A stretch of DNA of 64,000 nt from an uncultured Actinomycetes bacterium (lineage in GTDB: Bacteria > Actinomycetota > Acidimicrobiia > Acidimicrobiales > RAAP-2), in NCBI GenBank assembly GCA_903860915.1, contig CAIOSJ010000004.1, positions 1 through 64,000 of the forward strand, given 5' to 3'. Position numbers and translations under genes: made by a program. This document shows positions 15,055 through 24,221 of this stretch, piece after piece. Below the pieces are notes generated by a model, which saw only the letters and a list, made by a program, of their open reading frames with translations, searched no databases and had not been told where the DNA came from. Positions within the stretch are counted from its first letter, which is position 1. Every line of letters begins with the position of its first letter.

Positions 15055-15999
15055 ATGAACTATCGAGCTATCGGTTCGCTCTCGGTCTCCACCGTGGGCA
15101 TCGGGACCAATAATTTTGGAACGCGCTTGGACCGGGCGCAAAGTTCCGCCGTCGTTCACGCCGCCTTGGACAATGGGATCACCTTCTTTGACACTTCCAA
15201 CTCCTACGGGATTTCGTCTCGTGACCACGAGTCCGACTCCGAAAGATTTCTTGGAAGTGCCCTCGGGGCTCGTCGGGAACAGGCAATTATTGCGACCAAA
15301 TTTGGCTTTCCACTGAATCCGGAGCCCCACGAAGCCCACCCCGCGAATCTGCGACGGGCCTGCGAGGACTCTCTGCGTCGACTCGGCACGGATTACATCG
15401 ATCTCTATCAGTTGCACTTCCCCGACGACACCGTCACCTTCGAGGAGACTCTCGGGGGACTTCAGGAACTCGTTGACCAGGGTCTCGTGCGAGAGGTGGG
15501 TGCCTGCAGTCTTAATGGAGGAATGATTCGATCAATTGCCACGGGTACGAGTCCGCTCAAATTCTCCTCAATGCAAAACCAATATTCGCTCCTGTGGCGT
15601 GAACCCGAAACGGACGGCGTCCTTGACGAGTGCGCGCAACGAGGAATTGCCATCCTCCCCTTTTACCCCCTGGCCAACGGACTCCTCACTGGGAAAATCC
15701 GCCCCGGTGAGCCCATCCCCGAGGGCACTCGCTTAGCGCTAATGGATGAAGGTCGAAAGGGACACTGGCTCAAGGACGAATTTCAGTTGCTCCTCGGACA
15801 GCTACTCACCCTGAGCACCGAGATCAATGTCCCCATGCTCACCTTGGCATTTAGCTGGCTACTTAGTCACCCGCCGGTGAGTTCAGTAATTGCGGGTGCC
15901 TCAACGCCAGAACAAGTCCTCGCCAACGCAACAGCCGTCATCGAACTCAGCGACGAACTGCGTCAGCAGCTCGACAACATCACCGCAGTGCGCGAGTGA
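15055..15999 (+). CDS. Aldo/keto reductase
   Basis: A 314-residue (alpha/beta)8 NADPH-dependent oxidoreductase. Visible marks are FFDTSNSYG (catalytic Asp and Tyr region), IIATKFGF (catalytic Lys), IDLYQLHFPD (catalytic His), GACSLNGG, MQNQYSLL and the C-terminal cofactor segment PPVSSVIAGASTPEQV. It resembles the YajO/general stress (AKR11/13) type rather than sugar reductases. AGGAAAGG lies upstream of the ATG. It ends three bases from convergent pntB. The substrate is unknown. Confidence 0.93.
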   Translation: MNYRAIGSLSVSTVGIGTNNFGTRLDRAQSSAVVHAALDNGITFFDTSNSYGISSRDHESDSERFLGSALGARREQAIIATKFGFPLNPEPHEAHPANLRRACEDSLRRLGTDYIDLYQLHFPDDTVTFEETLGGLQELVDQGLVREVGACSLNGGMIRSIATGTSPLKFSSMQNQYSLLWREPETDGVLDECAQRGIAILPFYPLANGLLTGKIRPGEPIPEGTRLALMDEGRKGHWLKDEFQLLLGQLLTLSTEINVPMLTLAFSWLLSHPPVSSVIAGASTPEQVLANATAVIELSDELRQQLDNITAVRE

Positions 16000-16002
16000 G
16001 TA

Positions 16003-17400
16003 CTAGGAGTTTTTGACTGAGGCGACCAACTTCGTCAAAGTGTCCTTAGCGTCACCGAACAACAGGACGGTCTTGGGGTCATACAGAAGTTCGTTATCGA
16101 TACCGGCAAAGCCGGGGCGCATTGATCGCTTCAAGAAGACCACATTCTCAGCGGCTAGGGCGTCGATAATAGGCATTCCATATATCGGCGATGAGGGGTC
16201 ATTCTTCGCCGCTGGGTTAACCGTGTCGTTGGCTCCAACGACGAGGGCGACGTCCGCCGTCGCCAACTCAGGGTTGGCTTCGTCCATTTCCTTTAACTTC
16301 TCATAGGGAACATTGGCTTCGGCGAGAAGCACATTCATGTGGCCCGGCATGCGTCCAGCCACGGGGTGGATGGCGTAGAAGACTTCGACACCCTTGGCTT
16401 CCAGTTCATCGGCCAATTCGCGCACCGTGTGTTGCGCCTGGGCAACCGCGAGACCATAACCCGGAATAATGACGACCTTACTGGCGTAGCTAAGTAGGAC
16501 TCCGATGTCCTCAGCGCTGCCCGAACGAACGGTTCGACCATCTTCACGAGCACTGTCGCCGCTGGCTGTGACGACGGAGCCAAAAGCCGAGAACAGAACG
16601 TTCCCGAGGCTGCGGCCCATGGCCTTACTCATCATTTGAGTCAGGAGAATTCCTGACGCGCCGACGAGCGTTCCGGCCACAATAAGCAAATTGTTGCCGA
16701 GGGTGAAGCCCGACGCCGCCACGGCCAAACCAGTAAAGGAGTTCAGCAGGGAAATGAGAACTGGTACGTCCGCTCCACCAATCGGCAAGACGAAGGCGAT
16801 TCCGAGAATGAATGAAACGCCTAGTAGCGCCCAGAGCAGTGCCGTGGAGGCAGTTACCAGAATGGTCCCGATGAGTCCTAGAGCCACCAGGCCCAAGATG
16901 GCATTAATGACCTGCTGACCGGGGTAGGTAATTGGTCGTCCCGTGATGAGCTCTTGCAACTTGATGTAGGCAATAGCTGAACCCGAAAACGAGACAGTAC
17001 CGATCAGCACACCGAGCAGTACTTCGAGGGTCACGTAGGTCGCCGGGTGCGACGAGGTGATGTGGATGAACTCGGTAATGGAAACCAGGGCCGCAGCCCC
17101 ACCACCCACACCGTTGAAAATTGCCACGAGTTGTGGCATGGCGGTCATTTGTACGAATCTCGCCGCGGGCACGGCCACCAAGGTGCCAATCACCATTGCT
17201 AATACCATCAAGGGCACGTGCAAGAGACCGTGGTGATTCTCTTGACGGAAGAAGGTAGCGCCAACGGCCACGGCCATTCCAAGTGCGGCCACCATGTTTC
17301 CCTGCCGGGCACGCTTCGGACTTCCGAGACCCTTGAGGGCCAGGAGGAAGGTCAGTGCACCAAAGAGATAGAGGAGATCAATCAGGGTTCCGCGACTCAC
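16003..17400 (-). CDS. pntB: NAD(P) transhydrogenase subunit beta
   Basis: A 465-residue membrane subunit of the proton-translocating transhydrogenase, which uses the proton gradient to move hydride from NADH to NADP+. Residues ~5-275 contain about eight or nine membrane spans. The C-terminal domain III binds NADP(H): VVIIPGYGLAVAQAQH, YAIHPVAGRMPGHMNVLLAEA, VGANDTVNPAA and IYGMPIIDA are classical. The start overlaps the pntA2 stop by four bases (ATGA). It is the last gene of a three-gene operon. Confidence 0.97.
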   Translation of the reverse strand: MSRGTLIDLLYLFGALTFLLALKGLGSPKRARQGNMVAALGMAVAVGATFFRQENHHGLLHVPLMVLAMVIGTLVAVPAARFVQMTAMPQLVAIFNGVGGGAAALVSITEFIHITSSHPATYVTLEVLLGVLIGTVSFSGSAIAYIKLQELITGRPITYPGQQVINAILGLVALGLIGTILVTASTALLWALLGVSFILGIAFVLPIGGADVPVLISLLNSFTGLAVAASGFTLGNNLLIVAGTLVGASGILLTQMMSKAMGRSLGNVLFSAFGSVVTASGDSAREDGRTVRSGSAEDIGVLLSYASKVVIIPGYGLAVAQAQHTVRELADELEAKGVEVFYAIHPVAGRMPGHMNVLLAEANVPYEKLKEMDEANPELATADVALVVGANDTVNPAAKNDPSSPIYGMPIIDALAAENVVFLKRSMRPGFAGIDNELLYDPKTVLLFGDAKDTLTKLVASVKNS

Positions 17401-17720
17401 TTCGAGCCTCCTTCGGTCGGCGACTTACGCGAACGGGGCGACTTCGACTGGAACATCTGCAGCATTCTGTCGGTAACCACGAAACCACCTACGACGTTCA
17501 AGGTGGCGAGCAGAACCGCGAGAAAACCAAGGACTTCAGTGGCCGTCGTGGTGGCGTTCCCTAAAATAATCATGGAGCCCACCAGAATGACTCCATGGAT
17601 GGCATTCGATCCACTCATGAGCGGCGTGTGCAAAATGCTCGGCACCTTGGCGATGACTTCAATACCAACAAAAATGCTCAGAAGTAGCACCGTGGCGTAC
17701 TGCAGCAGGGTATTACCCAT
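17397..17720 (-). CDS. pntAB: NAD(P) transhydrogenase subunit alpha part 2
   Basis: A 107-residue membrane part of the split alpha subunit. It has three hydrophobic spans (residues ~5-24, 32-53, 60-85) and the family motif TPLMSGSNAIHGVILVGS. A basic tail follows the last span. In many bacteria this part is fused to the soluble alpha domain, but here it is separate. TAATG couples it to the upstream alpha-1 gene. Confidence 0.95.
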   Translation of the reverse strand: MGNTLLQYATVLLLSIFVGIEVIAKVPSILHTPLMSGSNAIHGVILVGSMIILGNATTTATEVLGFLAVLLATLNVVGGFVVTDRMLQMFQSKSPRSRKSPTEGGSK

Positions 17721-18868
17721 TACTCATTCTCCTTAGGTTCGCTCACCAGCGCCAGGAAAGGAAGTCCCAGCGCATTGGCGGTTGCTTCGTGGGTGATGGA
17801 GCCATCGCGGGCCACCGTTACGCCTCGAACGATTTCGTCATTCCAGTCGGGGGCGAGTTGCCCGTTGGTCCCAAATAAGGCCAACAACTTGAGAACGTTA
17901 TTCGCGAGCATGAAGCTCGCGTGGGTACCCATTTCGGCCGGCGGATTAGCTAAGCCCACCACCCGTACACCGTTAAGTTCGACCACCTCGCCGTTTTTGG
18001 TGATTTCGCAATTACCACCACCATCGGCCGCCATGTCGATGACGACCGCTCCGTCACTCATGGCTTCGACCATGGAACGGGTGACCAGAATTGGCGACTT
18101 GCGGCCGGGGACGGCGGCCGTGGTGATCACGATATCCGCGTTGGCCACTTCACTAAGGAGCGCGGCCTGCTGCTGCGATTTTTCTTCCTCGGTCAGTTCG
18201 CGGGCGTAGCCACCAGCCGCATCAGCCGTGACACCGAGCTGAACGAAGACGGCTCCCGCCGATTCTGCTTCTTCCTTTGCCGCGGTGCGCACGTCGTAGG
18301 CGCGGACCTTCGCGCCGAGGCGCCGGGCCGTCGAAATAGCCTGGAGACCGGCCACGCCGACGCCCATGACAAGAACCTTCGCTGGTCGGATGGTACCGGC
18401 CGCCGTCGTCAGGAGTGGGAAAAAGCGATCAAAGTAGGTCGCGCCGGCTAGGGCGGCGCGGTAGCCGCTGACGGTGGCCTGACTCGACAGCGCATCCATG
18501 TACTGGGCACGAGAAATTCTCGGCACGAGGTCAAAGGACGTGACGGTGATGCGACGCGCATTCAGTGCGGCCACCACGTCAGTCGCCAGTAGGGGGGAGA
18601 GGAAGGACATGTGCAGTGAGCCTTCGGGTAGGCGAGCTACCTCGTCCAAAGTTGGCGCGTTCACCCGAATATTGACGTCGCCACTGGGCGAGGCCGAAAT
18701 TGAGGCCCCGGCGGTGACGTATTGCTCGTCGGAATAGTGCGCCAGAACTCCGGCTCCACCCTCGACGACGACGTCCCAACCATCTTTCACGAGAGCCTTA
18801 ACTGCCTCGGGCGTCAAGGCCACGCGAGTCTCGTTGGTTCGTGATTCCTTATAGAGCGCAATTCTCAT
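17720..18868 (-). CDS. pntAA: NAD(P) transhydrogenase subunit alpha part 1 (NAD-binding)
   Basis: A 382-residue soluble domain I. The N-terminus MRIALYKESRTNETRVALTP and the Rossmann motif VMGVGVAGLQAISTARRLGA identify the alanine dehydrogenase/PntA N-terminal family. VVIDMAADGGGNCE and NPPAEMGTHAS are PntA-specific. It binds NAD(H) and docks onto the membrane subunits encoded by the two coupled downstream genes. It is the first gene of the pnt operon, with a 58-base spacer to the hydrolase gene upstream. Confidence 0.96.
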   Translation of the reverse strand: MRIALYKESRTNETRVALTPEAVKALVKDGWDVVVEGGAGVLAHYSDEQYVTAGASISASPSGDVNIRVNAPTLDEVARLPEGSLHMSFLSPLLATDVVAALNARRITVTSFDLVPRISRAQYMDALSSQATVSGYRAALAGATYFDRFFPLLTTAAGTIRPAKVLVMGVGVAGLQAISTARRLGAKVRAYDVRTAAKEEAESAGAVFVQLGVTADAAGGYARELTEEEKSQQQAALLSEVANADIVITTAAVPGRKSPILVTRSMVEAMSDGAVVIDMAADGGGNCEITKNGEVVELNGVRVVGLANPPAEMGTHASFMLANNVLKLLALFGTNGQLAPDWNDEIVRGVTVARDGSITHEATANALGLPFLALVSEPKENE

Positions 18869-18892
18869 GGTCTAGTTCTATCAGTTCTCGCC

Positions 18893-18909
18893 AAAAATCT
18901 GACATTTTT
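18893..18909. promoter_or_regulatory. Inverted repeat upstream of the pnt operon
   Basis: AAAAAT-CTGAC-ATTTTT is a perfect 6-bp inverted repeat 25-40 bases before the pntA1 start, inside the only intergenic space of the operon. It could be an operator or a weak terminator of the upstream gene. It was found by eye only. Confidence 0.3.
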
Positions 18910-18926
18910 CATTTACGAGCTCCTCG

Positions 18927-19757
18927 CTAAGTGAGAGGAGAACTGAGAAAGTCCGTCAGAACCGCCGCCACAATTGCTGGTGCCTCTAGTGGCGTCCAGT
19001 GCCCGAAGTTACCGAGCTGTTCGTAGCGAAAGCCGTTACGGCAAAAAGCTGCAGAGTTGGTCATCTGCGACTCGCTCAATGCGTGATCCCCCAAGGACCA
19101 AATTCCGAGCGTCGGTGCCAGTATCGGAGGAAGAACTGGCGGATCACTCACAAACGCCTGGGGCGGAATATTCGCCCGATACCAGAGGAGGTGCGCAGTC
19201 ATTTGTCCGTCGCGCTCCAACTCCTCAATGAGTTCATCCGGTCGAGGATGACCGAGCCATTCACGGATGGCCTCGTAGTTGTTCTTCCTCAGAAACGCCT
19301 CGCCCAAGCCCTCGTGAGCAAACAGGAGGGTGTACCAACTCTTAATCTGCTGCGCCAGTCCCGCCGAGCGGAAGGACGTGGGGTGTCCCACGGAGAGAAC
19401 TGCCAAGCGGGCCACCCGTTCGGGCACGAACGCCGCCGTCGCCCAGGCCAGATTGGCTCCCCAATCGTGGCCGACGAGATTTACCTTCTCGACACCCAGA
19501 TCGGCAATTACCGCAATCACGTCGGCTACCAGTTCGTGCATGAGGTACTGGCGAGTCTCAGTCGGTTTAGAACTACGCCCACAGCCCCGTAAATCAGGAA
19601 CTATGCACCGCAGAGTATCGAGATTGAGCGCCGCGACTACTTCATTCCATAATGAACCCGTATCGGGCCACCCGTGGAGAAACAGAGTGGGCGCACCCAC
19701 GCCACGGTCCCGCACGTATAGATCAATACCATTTCGGCTCACCACGCGTTCATTCAT
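18927..19757 (-). CDS. Alpha/beta hydrolase, epoxide hydrolase/haloalkane dehalogenase type
   Basis: 276 residues. The oxyanion motif HGWP is at 28-31. The nucleophile motif GHDWG at 96-100 puts Asp98 in the catalytic position, which marks epoxide hydrolases and haloalkane dehalogenases rather than serine esterases. The catalytic His lies in GHWTPLEAP near residue 255. The cap domain (~130-200) contains the tyrosines typical of epoxide hydrolases. The cytosolic substrate is unknown. Confidence 0.88.
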   Translation of the reverse strand: MNERVVSRNGIDLYVRDRGVGAPTLFLHGWPDTGSLWNEVVAALNLDTLRCIVPDLRGCGRSSKPTETRQYLMHELVADVIAVIADLGVEKVNLVGHDWGANLAWATAAFVPERVARLAVLSVGHPTSFRSAGLAQQIKSWYTLLFAHEGLGEAFLRKNNYEAIREWLGHPRPDELIEELERDGQMTAHLLWYRANIPPQAFVSDPPVLPPILAPTLGIWSLGDHALSESQMTNSAAFCRNGFRYEQLGNFGHWTPLEAPAIVAAVLTDFLSSPLT

Positions 19758-19797
19758 ATCTGTGACCGTACCGGACTGACGGGACTACATTCGTCAT

Positions 19798-20295
19798 GTG
19801 GCTCTCACCCAAGTTGCCGTGCCCTCACCCGTCGGCCCCTGGATCGTTGAAGGCAACTCCGACGGAATCAGTAGGGTGTACATGCCCCACGAAGATGCAC
19901 CCTCAAGCCCCGGCGTAGTTGATGAAGTTGTTCTCGACGCTGCGACTCAACTGGAGGAATACTTCGCCGGCCGACGTACGAATTTTTCGGTACGACTCCA
20001 CGCAACCGGAACGTCATTTCACAACGAAGTTTGGAACGCCGTGCGCTCTATTCCCTATGGGGCCGTCGCATCCTACGGTGATATCGCACTCACCATAGGT
20101 CGTCCCCACGCCTATCGCGCGGTCGGGAACGCCAACAATAAAAATCCTTGGCCGGTGCTCATCCCCTGCCACCGGGTCGTCGCAGCCCACTCGATCGGAG
20201 GTTACGGCGGTGGACTTTCCGTCAAAGAGTTCTTGCTAGAACTCGAAGGGGCGAATTGGTTAGAGCGACGAGTTTTCTCAGGCGAAATTAGTTAG
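19798..20295 (+). CDS. ogt: Methylated-DNA--protein-cysteine methyltransferase
   Basis: A 165-residue suicide repair enzyme that takes alkyl groups from O6-alkylguanine or O4-alkylthymine. The acceptor is Cys124 in IPCHRV. FHNEVWNAVRSIPYGAVASYGDIA is the helix-turn-helix region and YRAVGNANNKNP the following helix. The start is a GTG at 19798, just divergent from the epoxide hydrolase gene. The last eight bases overlap the convergent gene. Whether it is the inducible or constitutive form (ogt or adaB) cannot be said. Confidence 0.94.
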   Translation: MALTQVAVPSPVGPWIVEGNSDGISRVYMPHEDAPSSPGVVDEVVLDAATQLEEYFAGRRTNFSVRLHATGTSFHNEVWNAVRSIPYGAVASYGDIALTIGRPHAYRAVGNANNKNPWPVLIPCHRVVAAHSIGGYGGGLSVKEFLLELEGANWLERRVFSGEIS

Positions 20296-21034
20296 CGGGC
20301 TTGGTCGCGGCGAACATGGCCGTCGCCCCGCCAGCCAGCGCACTGCGCTCGAGGTCCGTGAGCACCTCGAGGTAAGCCGTCATGGCCTTAGTCGTGAGTT
20401 CTTCAGCGGCCGCCTTTTTTACCTCAGCAGTCGCTACGTCAACGGGGATGTCGTCCGGGCCGTAACCGTGCATGGCGAAGAGATTGGCGTCTTCGAGATA
20501 GCAGGCCGCGGCTGGGCTCAAGTCCACCGAGGCCACTGATTGAATATGGATACCACCACGTAGTTCCCGCATAAGAATCGCTCCCAGGTAGGCGGCGTGC
20601 ACCGGCAGGGTCGGAACTGCGTACTGGCGATATCCGTCAAACAGCGAGTACTGACCCGACGGCACGGCGCCAACGACTTTTTGCACCGCATCGGCAAAAT
20701 TCTGCAGTAGATCGGCATCCATATCGGCGAAAACTGAGTCGGCGTAGGCGTAGGCGGCTTCGATGTGCGCTGCGGCCGTGGTGACGGGATCAGCCTTGTC
20801 TTTATGGGCATTCCACAAAAAATCAACGGCGTTGCGGTGGAAGAATACGAAAGCTTCGTGGACGGCGGCGCTGTCAACGTTACCCAGCACACCACCGCGA
20901 CCGAGGCCATAAAAACCCACCCAGTCAAGACCGAGCTCCGCGGCGCGCGCCACGGTGCTTGGTGCACCGTAGTAGCCCAGGCCGACGTGACCAAGGGGAA
21001 CGGCGATGGTGGTTGCGGTGTCGAGTGAGTTCAT
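20288..21034 (-). CDS. SCO6745-family-like uncharacterised protein
   Basis: A 248-residue, largely helical, alanine-rich protein without membrane spans. The arrangement 'LGLDWVGFYGLGRGGVLGNVD...AFVFFHRNAVDFLW' matches the signature I know from the actinobacterial SCO6745 family, whose function is not established. Conserved-looking aromatic and His residues (HAAYLGAILMRELRGG) suggest a ligand pocket. It is divergent from the hydrolase at 21127. Confidence 0.6.
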   Translation of the reverse strand: MNSLDTATTIAVPLGHVGLGYYGAPSTVARAAELGLDWVGFYGLGRGGVLGNVDSAAVHEAFVFFHRNAVDFLWNAHKDKADPVTTAAAHIEAAYAYADSVFADMDADLLQNFADAVQKVVGAVPSGQYSLFDGYRQYAVPTLPVHAAYLGAILMRELRGGIHIQSVASVDLSPAAACYLEDANLFAMHGYGPDDIPVDVATAEVKKAAAEELTTKAMTAYLEVLTDLERSALAGGATAMFAATKPAN

Positions 21035-21126
21035 GCTGAAGAGATTAGGCGCTCGGTCACCAACTAACTCGTTTTTATCGTCGCTGGTGACTATCGTTGA
21101 AGGTCACGCCTTTAAAACCAAAAAAT

Positions 21127-22179
21127 ATGGGACCCCTTCACCTCCAGCCATGGCGCCAAGCCATCGACGTCGCCAACACGTCACTGCACCGTGAAGCCAC
21201 TACGCGTCTGGGCCAACTTCGGCGCTTTGTCGACCGCGAACCCCAAGTAGTAAGCGCCCGCGTCACCTGGCGAATCGAAAACGTAAAAGTAGGTACTCGT
21301 AATTTTCGTTACCGCGTCACCGAATTTCCCGATGATGGACCCGACGCGGCCCCTCGGCCCTGGGCCATTAATCTGCACGGCTACTTCGCCGGCGGCTCAA
21401 TGTACGCGCGGGAATCCGAGCGACTCGCTACCCGTTTCGGCTGGCGGGTCGTCAACCCGTCCCTACCAGGATTTGGTGGCTCTGACCCTCTGGAGTGGGG
21501 TGAGGTTTCCATCTCGGCCCTCAGCGAGCACGTAGAAATAGTTCGTCGCGAGCTCGGAATAACCCAGTGCATTCTCCTCGGTCACTCCATGGGGGGTGCC
21601 GTGGCCATTGATTTCGCCGCCCGGCACCCTGACGATGTTTTGGGCGTCATATACCGCGATGGCGTGGCCACACCCGAATGGCGGGAGCGTACGGGTGTGG
21701 CCACTCGCGTTCTGGGAACGGTTCTTCCCGACGTCGCTCCAGTCGTCGACCTCATGGCGGCCGTCGCCATGGACGTACCGGACCTTCTCATTGGCCACCT
21801 CTTCACCACAATTCGCGCCCTGCTGCCCGATCTTCGAAGCAACGTACGCGTCGTGGCTCATTCCGCTCCGATCGGATCAATGCTGATGAGCATTGACCTC
21901 ACCGATCGAGTTCGCCAGGTAGCCGCCGCCGGCATTCCCATTGCCGGGGTCTGGGGTTGTTTTGATCGCGTGGTGACGTCCAACGCCGCGGCGTCGTTCG
22001 CCCAAGCGACGAATACCGACATCCAGTGGGTACCTGGTGGTCACTCCTGGATGCTGGCGCGGCCGAGTGGTCAGGCGGACGTTTTAGAGTTCATGCCCTC
22101 GGGCCAAGAATTTCTTCGCCAAGTGGAGCGCCGGCGAAGCGATCTCGGCCAACATCGTCACCTTCGCGTCGCGACGTAA
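21127..22179 (+). CDS. Alpha/beta hydrolase
   Basis: 350 residues from the ATG at 21127; a TTG at 21097 would add ten. The oxyanion region is INLHGYFAGG. The nucleophile elbow is GHSMGG with Ser154. PGFGGSDPLEWGE is the conserved loop. The catalytic His is in GGHSWMLARP near residue 300. An N-terminal ~60-residue extension is basic. Serine hydrolases of this type are esterases, lipases or C-C hydrolases; no substrate can be assigned. It ends three bases from the convergent sensor kinase. Confidence 0.85.
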   Translation: MGPLHLQPWRQAIDVANTSLHREATTRLGQLRRFVDREPQVVSARVTWRIENVKVGTRNFRYRVTEFPDDGPDAAPRPWAINLHGYFAGGSMYARESERLATRFGWRVVNPSLPGFGGSDPLEWGEVSISALSEHVEIVRRELGITQCILLGHSMGGAVAIDFAARHPDDVLGVIYRDGVATPEWRERTGVATRVLGTVLPDVAPVVDLMAAVAMDVPDLLIGHLFTTIRALLPDLRSNVRVVAHSAPIGSMLMSIDLTDRVRQVAAAGIPIAGVWGCFDRVVTSNAAASFAQATNTDIQWVPGGHSWMLARPSGQADVLEFMPSGQEFLRQVERRRSDLGQHRHLRVAT

Positions 22180-22182
22180 CTC

Positions 22183-23535
22183 TTACTCCCGACGGAGGCG
22201 AAGTTCGAGTACCGCCCCCTCGGTGACGGGGCAAAAATTAGCGGTGCCGCCGTGGAGTTCAGCAATGTTACGCACGATGGCGAGCCCGAGCCCACTTCCA
22301 CCTTGATCGCGACTACGTGCTTCGTCGAGTCGAGCGAATCGCTCAAACAGCCGATCGGGATTGCTGCCGACGACGGCGCCGTCATTGCCAATTCTGATTA
22401 CGACGACGTCACTCTCGTAGCGTGACGACAAGTTCAGTGACGAGCGCGCGTGACGGGTGGCGTTGTCAATCACGTTGCGAATCGCCCGAGCAATCATCAT
22501 CTTGTCGCCAATGATTCGAGTGGGTTCTATTCCCGAGGAGTCCACCGTGAGTGCTCCTGTCGAACGGACCCGCCGAGCTTCCTCATACAAGATGTCGTCA
22601 ATGTCGACATCCTTGAGCTGGGGCACCATAGCCTTCTCGTCGTTGCGGGCGAGCCACAGTAAATCCTCGACGAGAGTGTTTAGCCGGCGTCCTTCACTCA
22701 CGACGAACGAGGCCACGGCGGGCCAATCGGCCTGTGCGGGGGCGCCGGCCGCCCTCTCCATGCTGGCCAGCAGCGCAGTGAGGGGACTGCGTAACTCGTG
22801 ACTCGCGTCGGAGATGAAGGCCCGTTGCGACTCTCCCGAGGCCTCCAAGCGAGCGAGCATGTCATTTAGCGTCTCGGCCAATCGAGCTATGTCATCATTG
22901 CTCTCTGGAACCGGTACGCGTTCGTGCATATCCCCAGCGGCGATTGAAGAAACACGACGACGAATCAGCTCCACCGGACTCAGGGCTCGACCCACGACGA
23001 ACCAGACCAGCCAGCCAGCAATAAGCAGGATGAGCAGGAAGGTGATGCTGAGCGCAATCACGAGAACAGAAATGTCATGCTCAATCGTGCTGGCGTAGGC
23101 GAAGGCGAAGAGGTAGCCGGGTCCATTCATCGTATCCACCCGTTGCACCTCGGCCAGCGAAAAATCATTGTCCGAGGTGCCGGGCTTACCCGTCGTGACG
23201 AATTGAATATTGAGGTGACCGTCGACGTTCACCACGTGAGCGACGACGGGCATGTAGAGGACTTCGGACGAGGCCGCCCACACCACTTGGCCAGTGGCGT
23301 CGGTCAATTGCAAGGCCACGCTGGGTCGTGACGGTAGTACCGACGGAAGGGGTGTGGCGGGTAACAAAGCACCCACTTCACTAATCGTGCTCCTCACCTG
23401 GCTTCCTGCCGTACTCACCATGGATCCGTGGACCACTTTGATGAGGAGCGCTGCGGTGAGCGTTAGCGAGGCCGCCAAGATCAGGACTGCAGCCGCGGTG
23501 ACGCGCACCCGCAGCGAAGTCTGACGGAATTTCAT
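22183..23535 (-). CDS. Two-component sensor histidine kinase
   Basis: 450 residues. Membrane spans at ~12-36 and ~156-181 flank an extracytoplasmic sensor domain of ~120 residues. A HAMP linker (~182-235) is followed by HisKA with SHELRSP (His246) and by HATPase with N-box NVIDNATRH and GSGLGLAIV. Membership in the MprB/TrcS-like group is likely. The start overlaps the response regulator stop by four bases. The upstream DoxX-Rieske gene is coupled as well, suggesting the system reads a redox or envelope signal. Confidence 0.93.
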   Translation of the reverse strand: MKFRQTSLRVRVTAAAVLILAASLTLTAALLIKVVHGSMVSTAGSQVRSTISEVGALLPATPLPSVLPSRPSVALQLTDATGQVVWAASSEVLYMPVVAHVVNVDGHLNIQFVTTGKPGTSDNDFSLAEVQRVDTMNGPGYLFAFAYASTIEHDISVLVIALSITFLLILLIAGWLVWFVVGRALSPVELIRRRVSSIAAGDMHERVPVPESNDDIARLAETLNDMLARLEASGESQRAFISDASHELRSPLTALLASMERAAGAPAQADWPAVASFVVSEGRRLNTLVEDLLWLARNDEKAMVPQLKDVDIDDILYEEARRVRSTGALTVDSSGIEPTRIIGDKMMIARAIRNVIDNATRHARSSLNLSSRYESDVVVIRIGNDGAVVGSNPDRLFERFARLDEARSRDQGGSGLGLAIVRNIAELHGGTANFCPVTEGAVLELRLRRE

Positions 23536-24221
23536 GCGCTGGAGGTTGAAATCTGATACCCAACGCCGCGCACCGTGTGGATGAACGACGCCGTTCCGGC
23601 ACTGTCGAGCTTCCGGCGAAGGTAACCAACGTAGACCTCAACAATATTCCGATCACCCTCAAAATCACTTCCCCAGACGGTCGACACGATGTCCTCTTTG
23701 GTCACCGCCGAACCCGCACCTCGTAGGAGAAACTCGAGCAGGGAAAACTCCCGAGGAGTAAGAGAAACAGTGGCGCCATTTTTACTGACCAGGTGCGTCA
23801 TCGGGTCGAGGACGATGCCACCCGCGGAGAGTTGTGCCGGACGTTCACGATCCCTCCGTCGTAAGAGCGCGTTAACTCTCGCAATGAGAACCACACTCTC
23901 GAAGGGTTTACGCAAAAAGTCATCCGCACCGGCGTCTAGGCCCTCCGCTTCGTCGAGTTCGCCCTCCTTGGCGGTCAACATCAGAATTGGTGACCCCACG
24001 CCGGCGGCGCGCACGCTGGCCGCTACCTTGAAGCCACTGCGTCGCGGCAACATAATGTCAAGAATGATGATGTCGTAATCGTGCTTTAGCGCGAGGTCGT
24101 TGCCGTCTTCGCCATCGAAGGCTTGATCGACTTCAAAACCTTCGTCCCCTAACAAATCTGCAACAACTCGCGAAATTGAATGGTCATCTTCGACAATCAA
24201 TGCACGACGGACAGCGCTCAT
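23532..24221 (-). CDS. OmpR-family response regulator
   Basis: 229 residues from the ATG at 24221, which overlaps the stop of the DoxX-Rieske gene (ATGA). The open frame reaches 24341, but the longer start would lie deep in that gene. The receiver has the acidic pocket E11-D12-D13, phospho-acceptor D55 (ILDIMLPRRSG), T83 and K105. A winged-helix DNA-binding domain follows (TPREFSLLEFLL, VSTVWGSDFEGDRNIVEVYVGYLRRKL). It is the partner of the downstream kinase. Confidence 0.95.
   Translation of the reverse strand: MSAVRRALIVEDDHSISRVVADLLGDEGFEVDQAFDGEDGNDLALKHDYDIIILDIMLPRRSGFKVAASVRAAGVGSPILMLTAKEGELDEAEGLDAGADDFLRKPFESVVLIARVNALLRRRDRERPAQLSAGGIVLDPMTHLVSKNGATVSLTPREFSLLEFLLRGAGSAVTKEDIVSTVWGSDFEGDRNIVEVYVGYLRRKLDSAGTASFIHTVRGVGYQISTSSA

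Noticed and set aside
14986..15417. Long N-terminal extension of the SRPBCC protein
   Set aside because: It is antisense to the aldo/keto reductase and of unlikely composition, and a good ribosome site supports the ATG at 14985.
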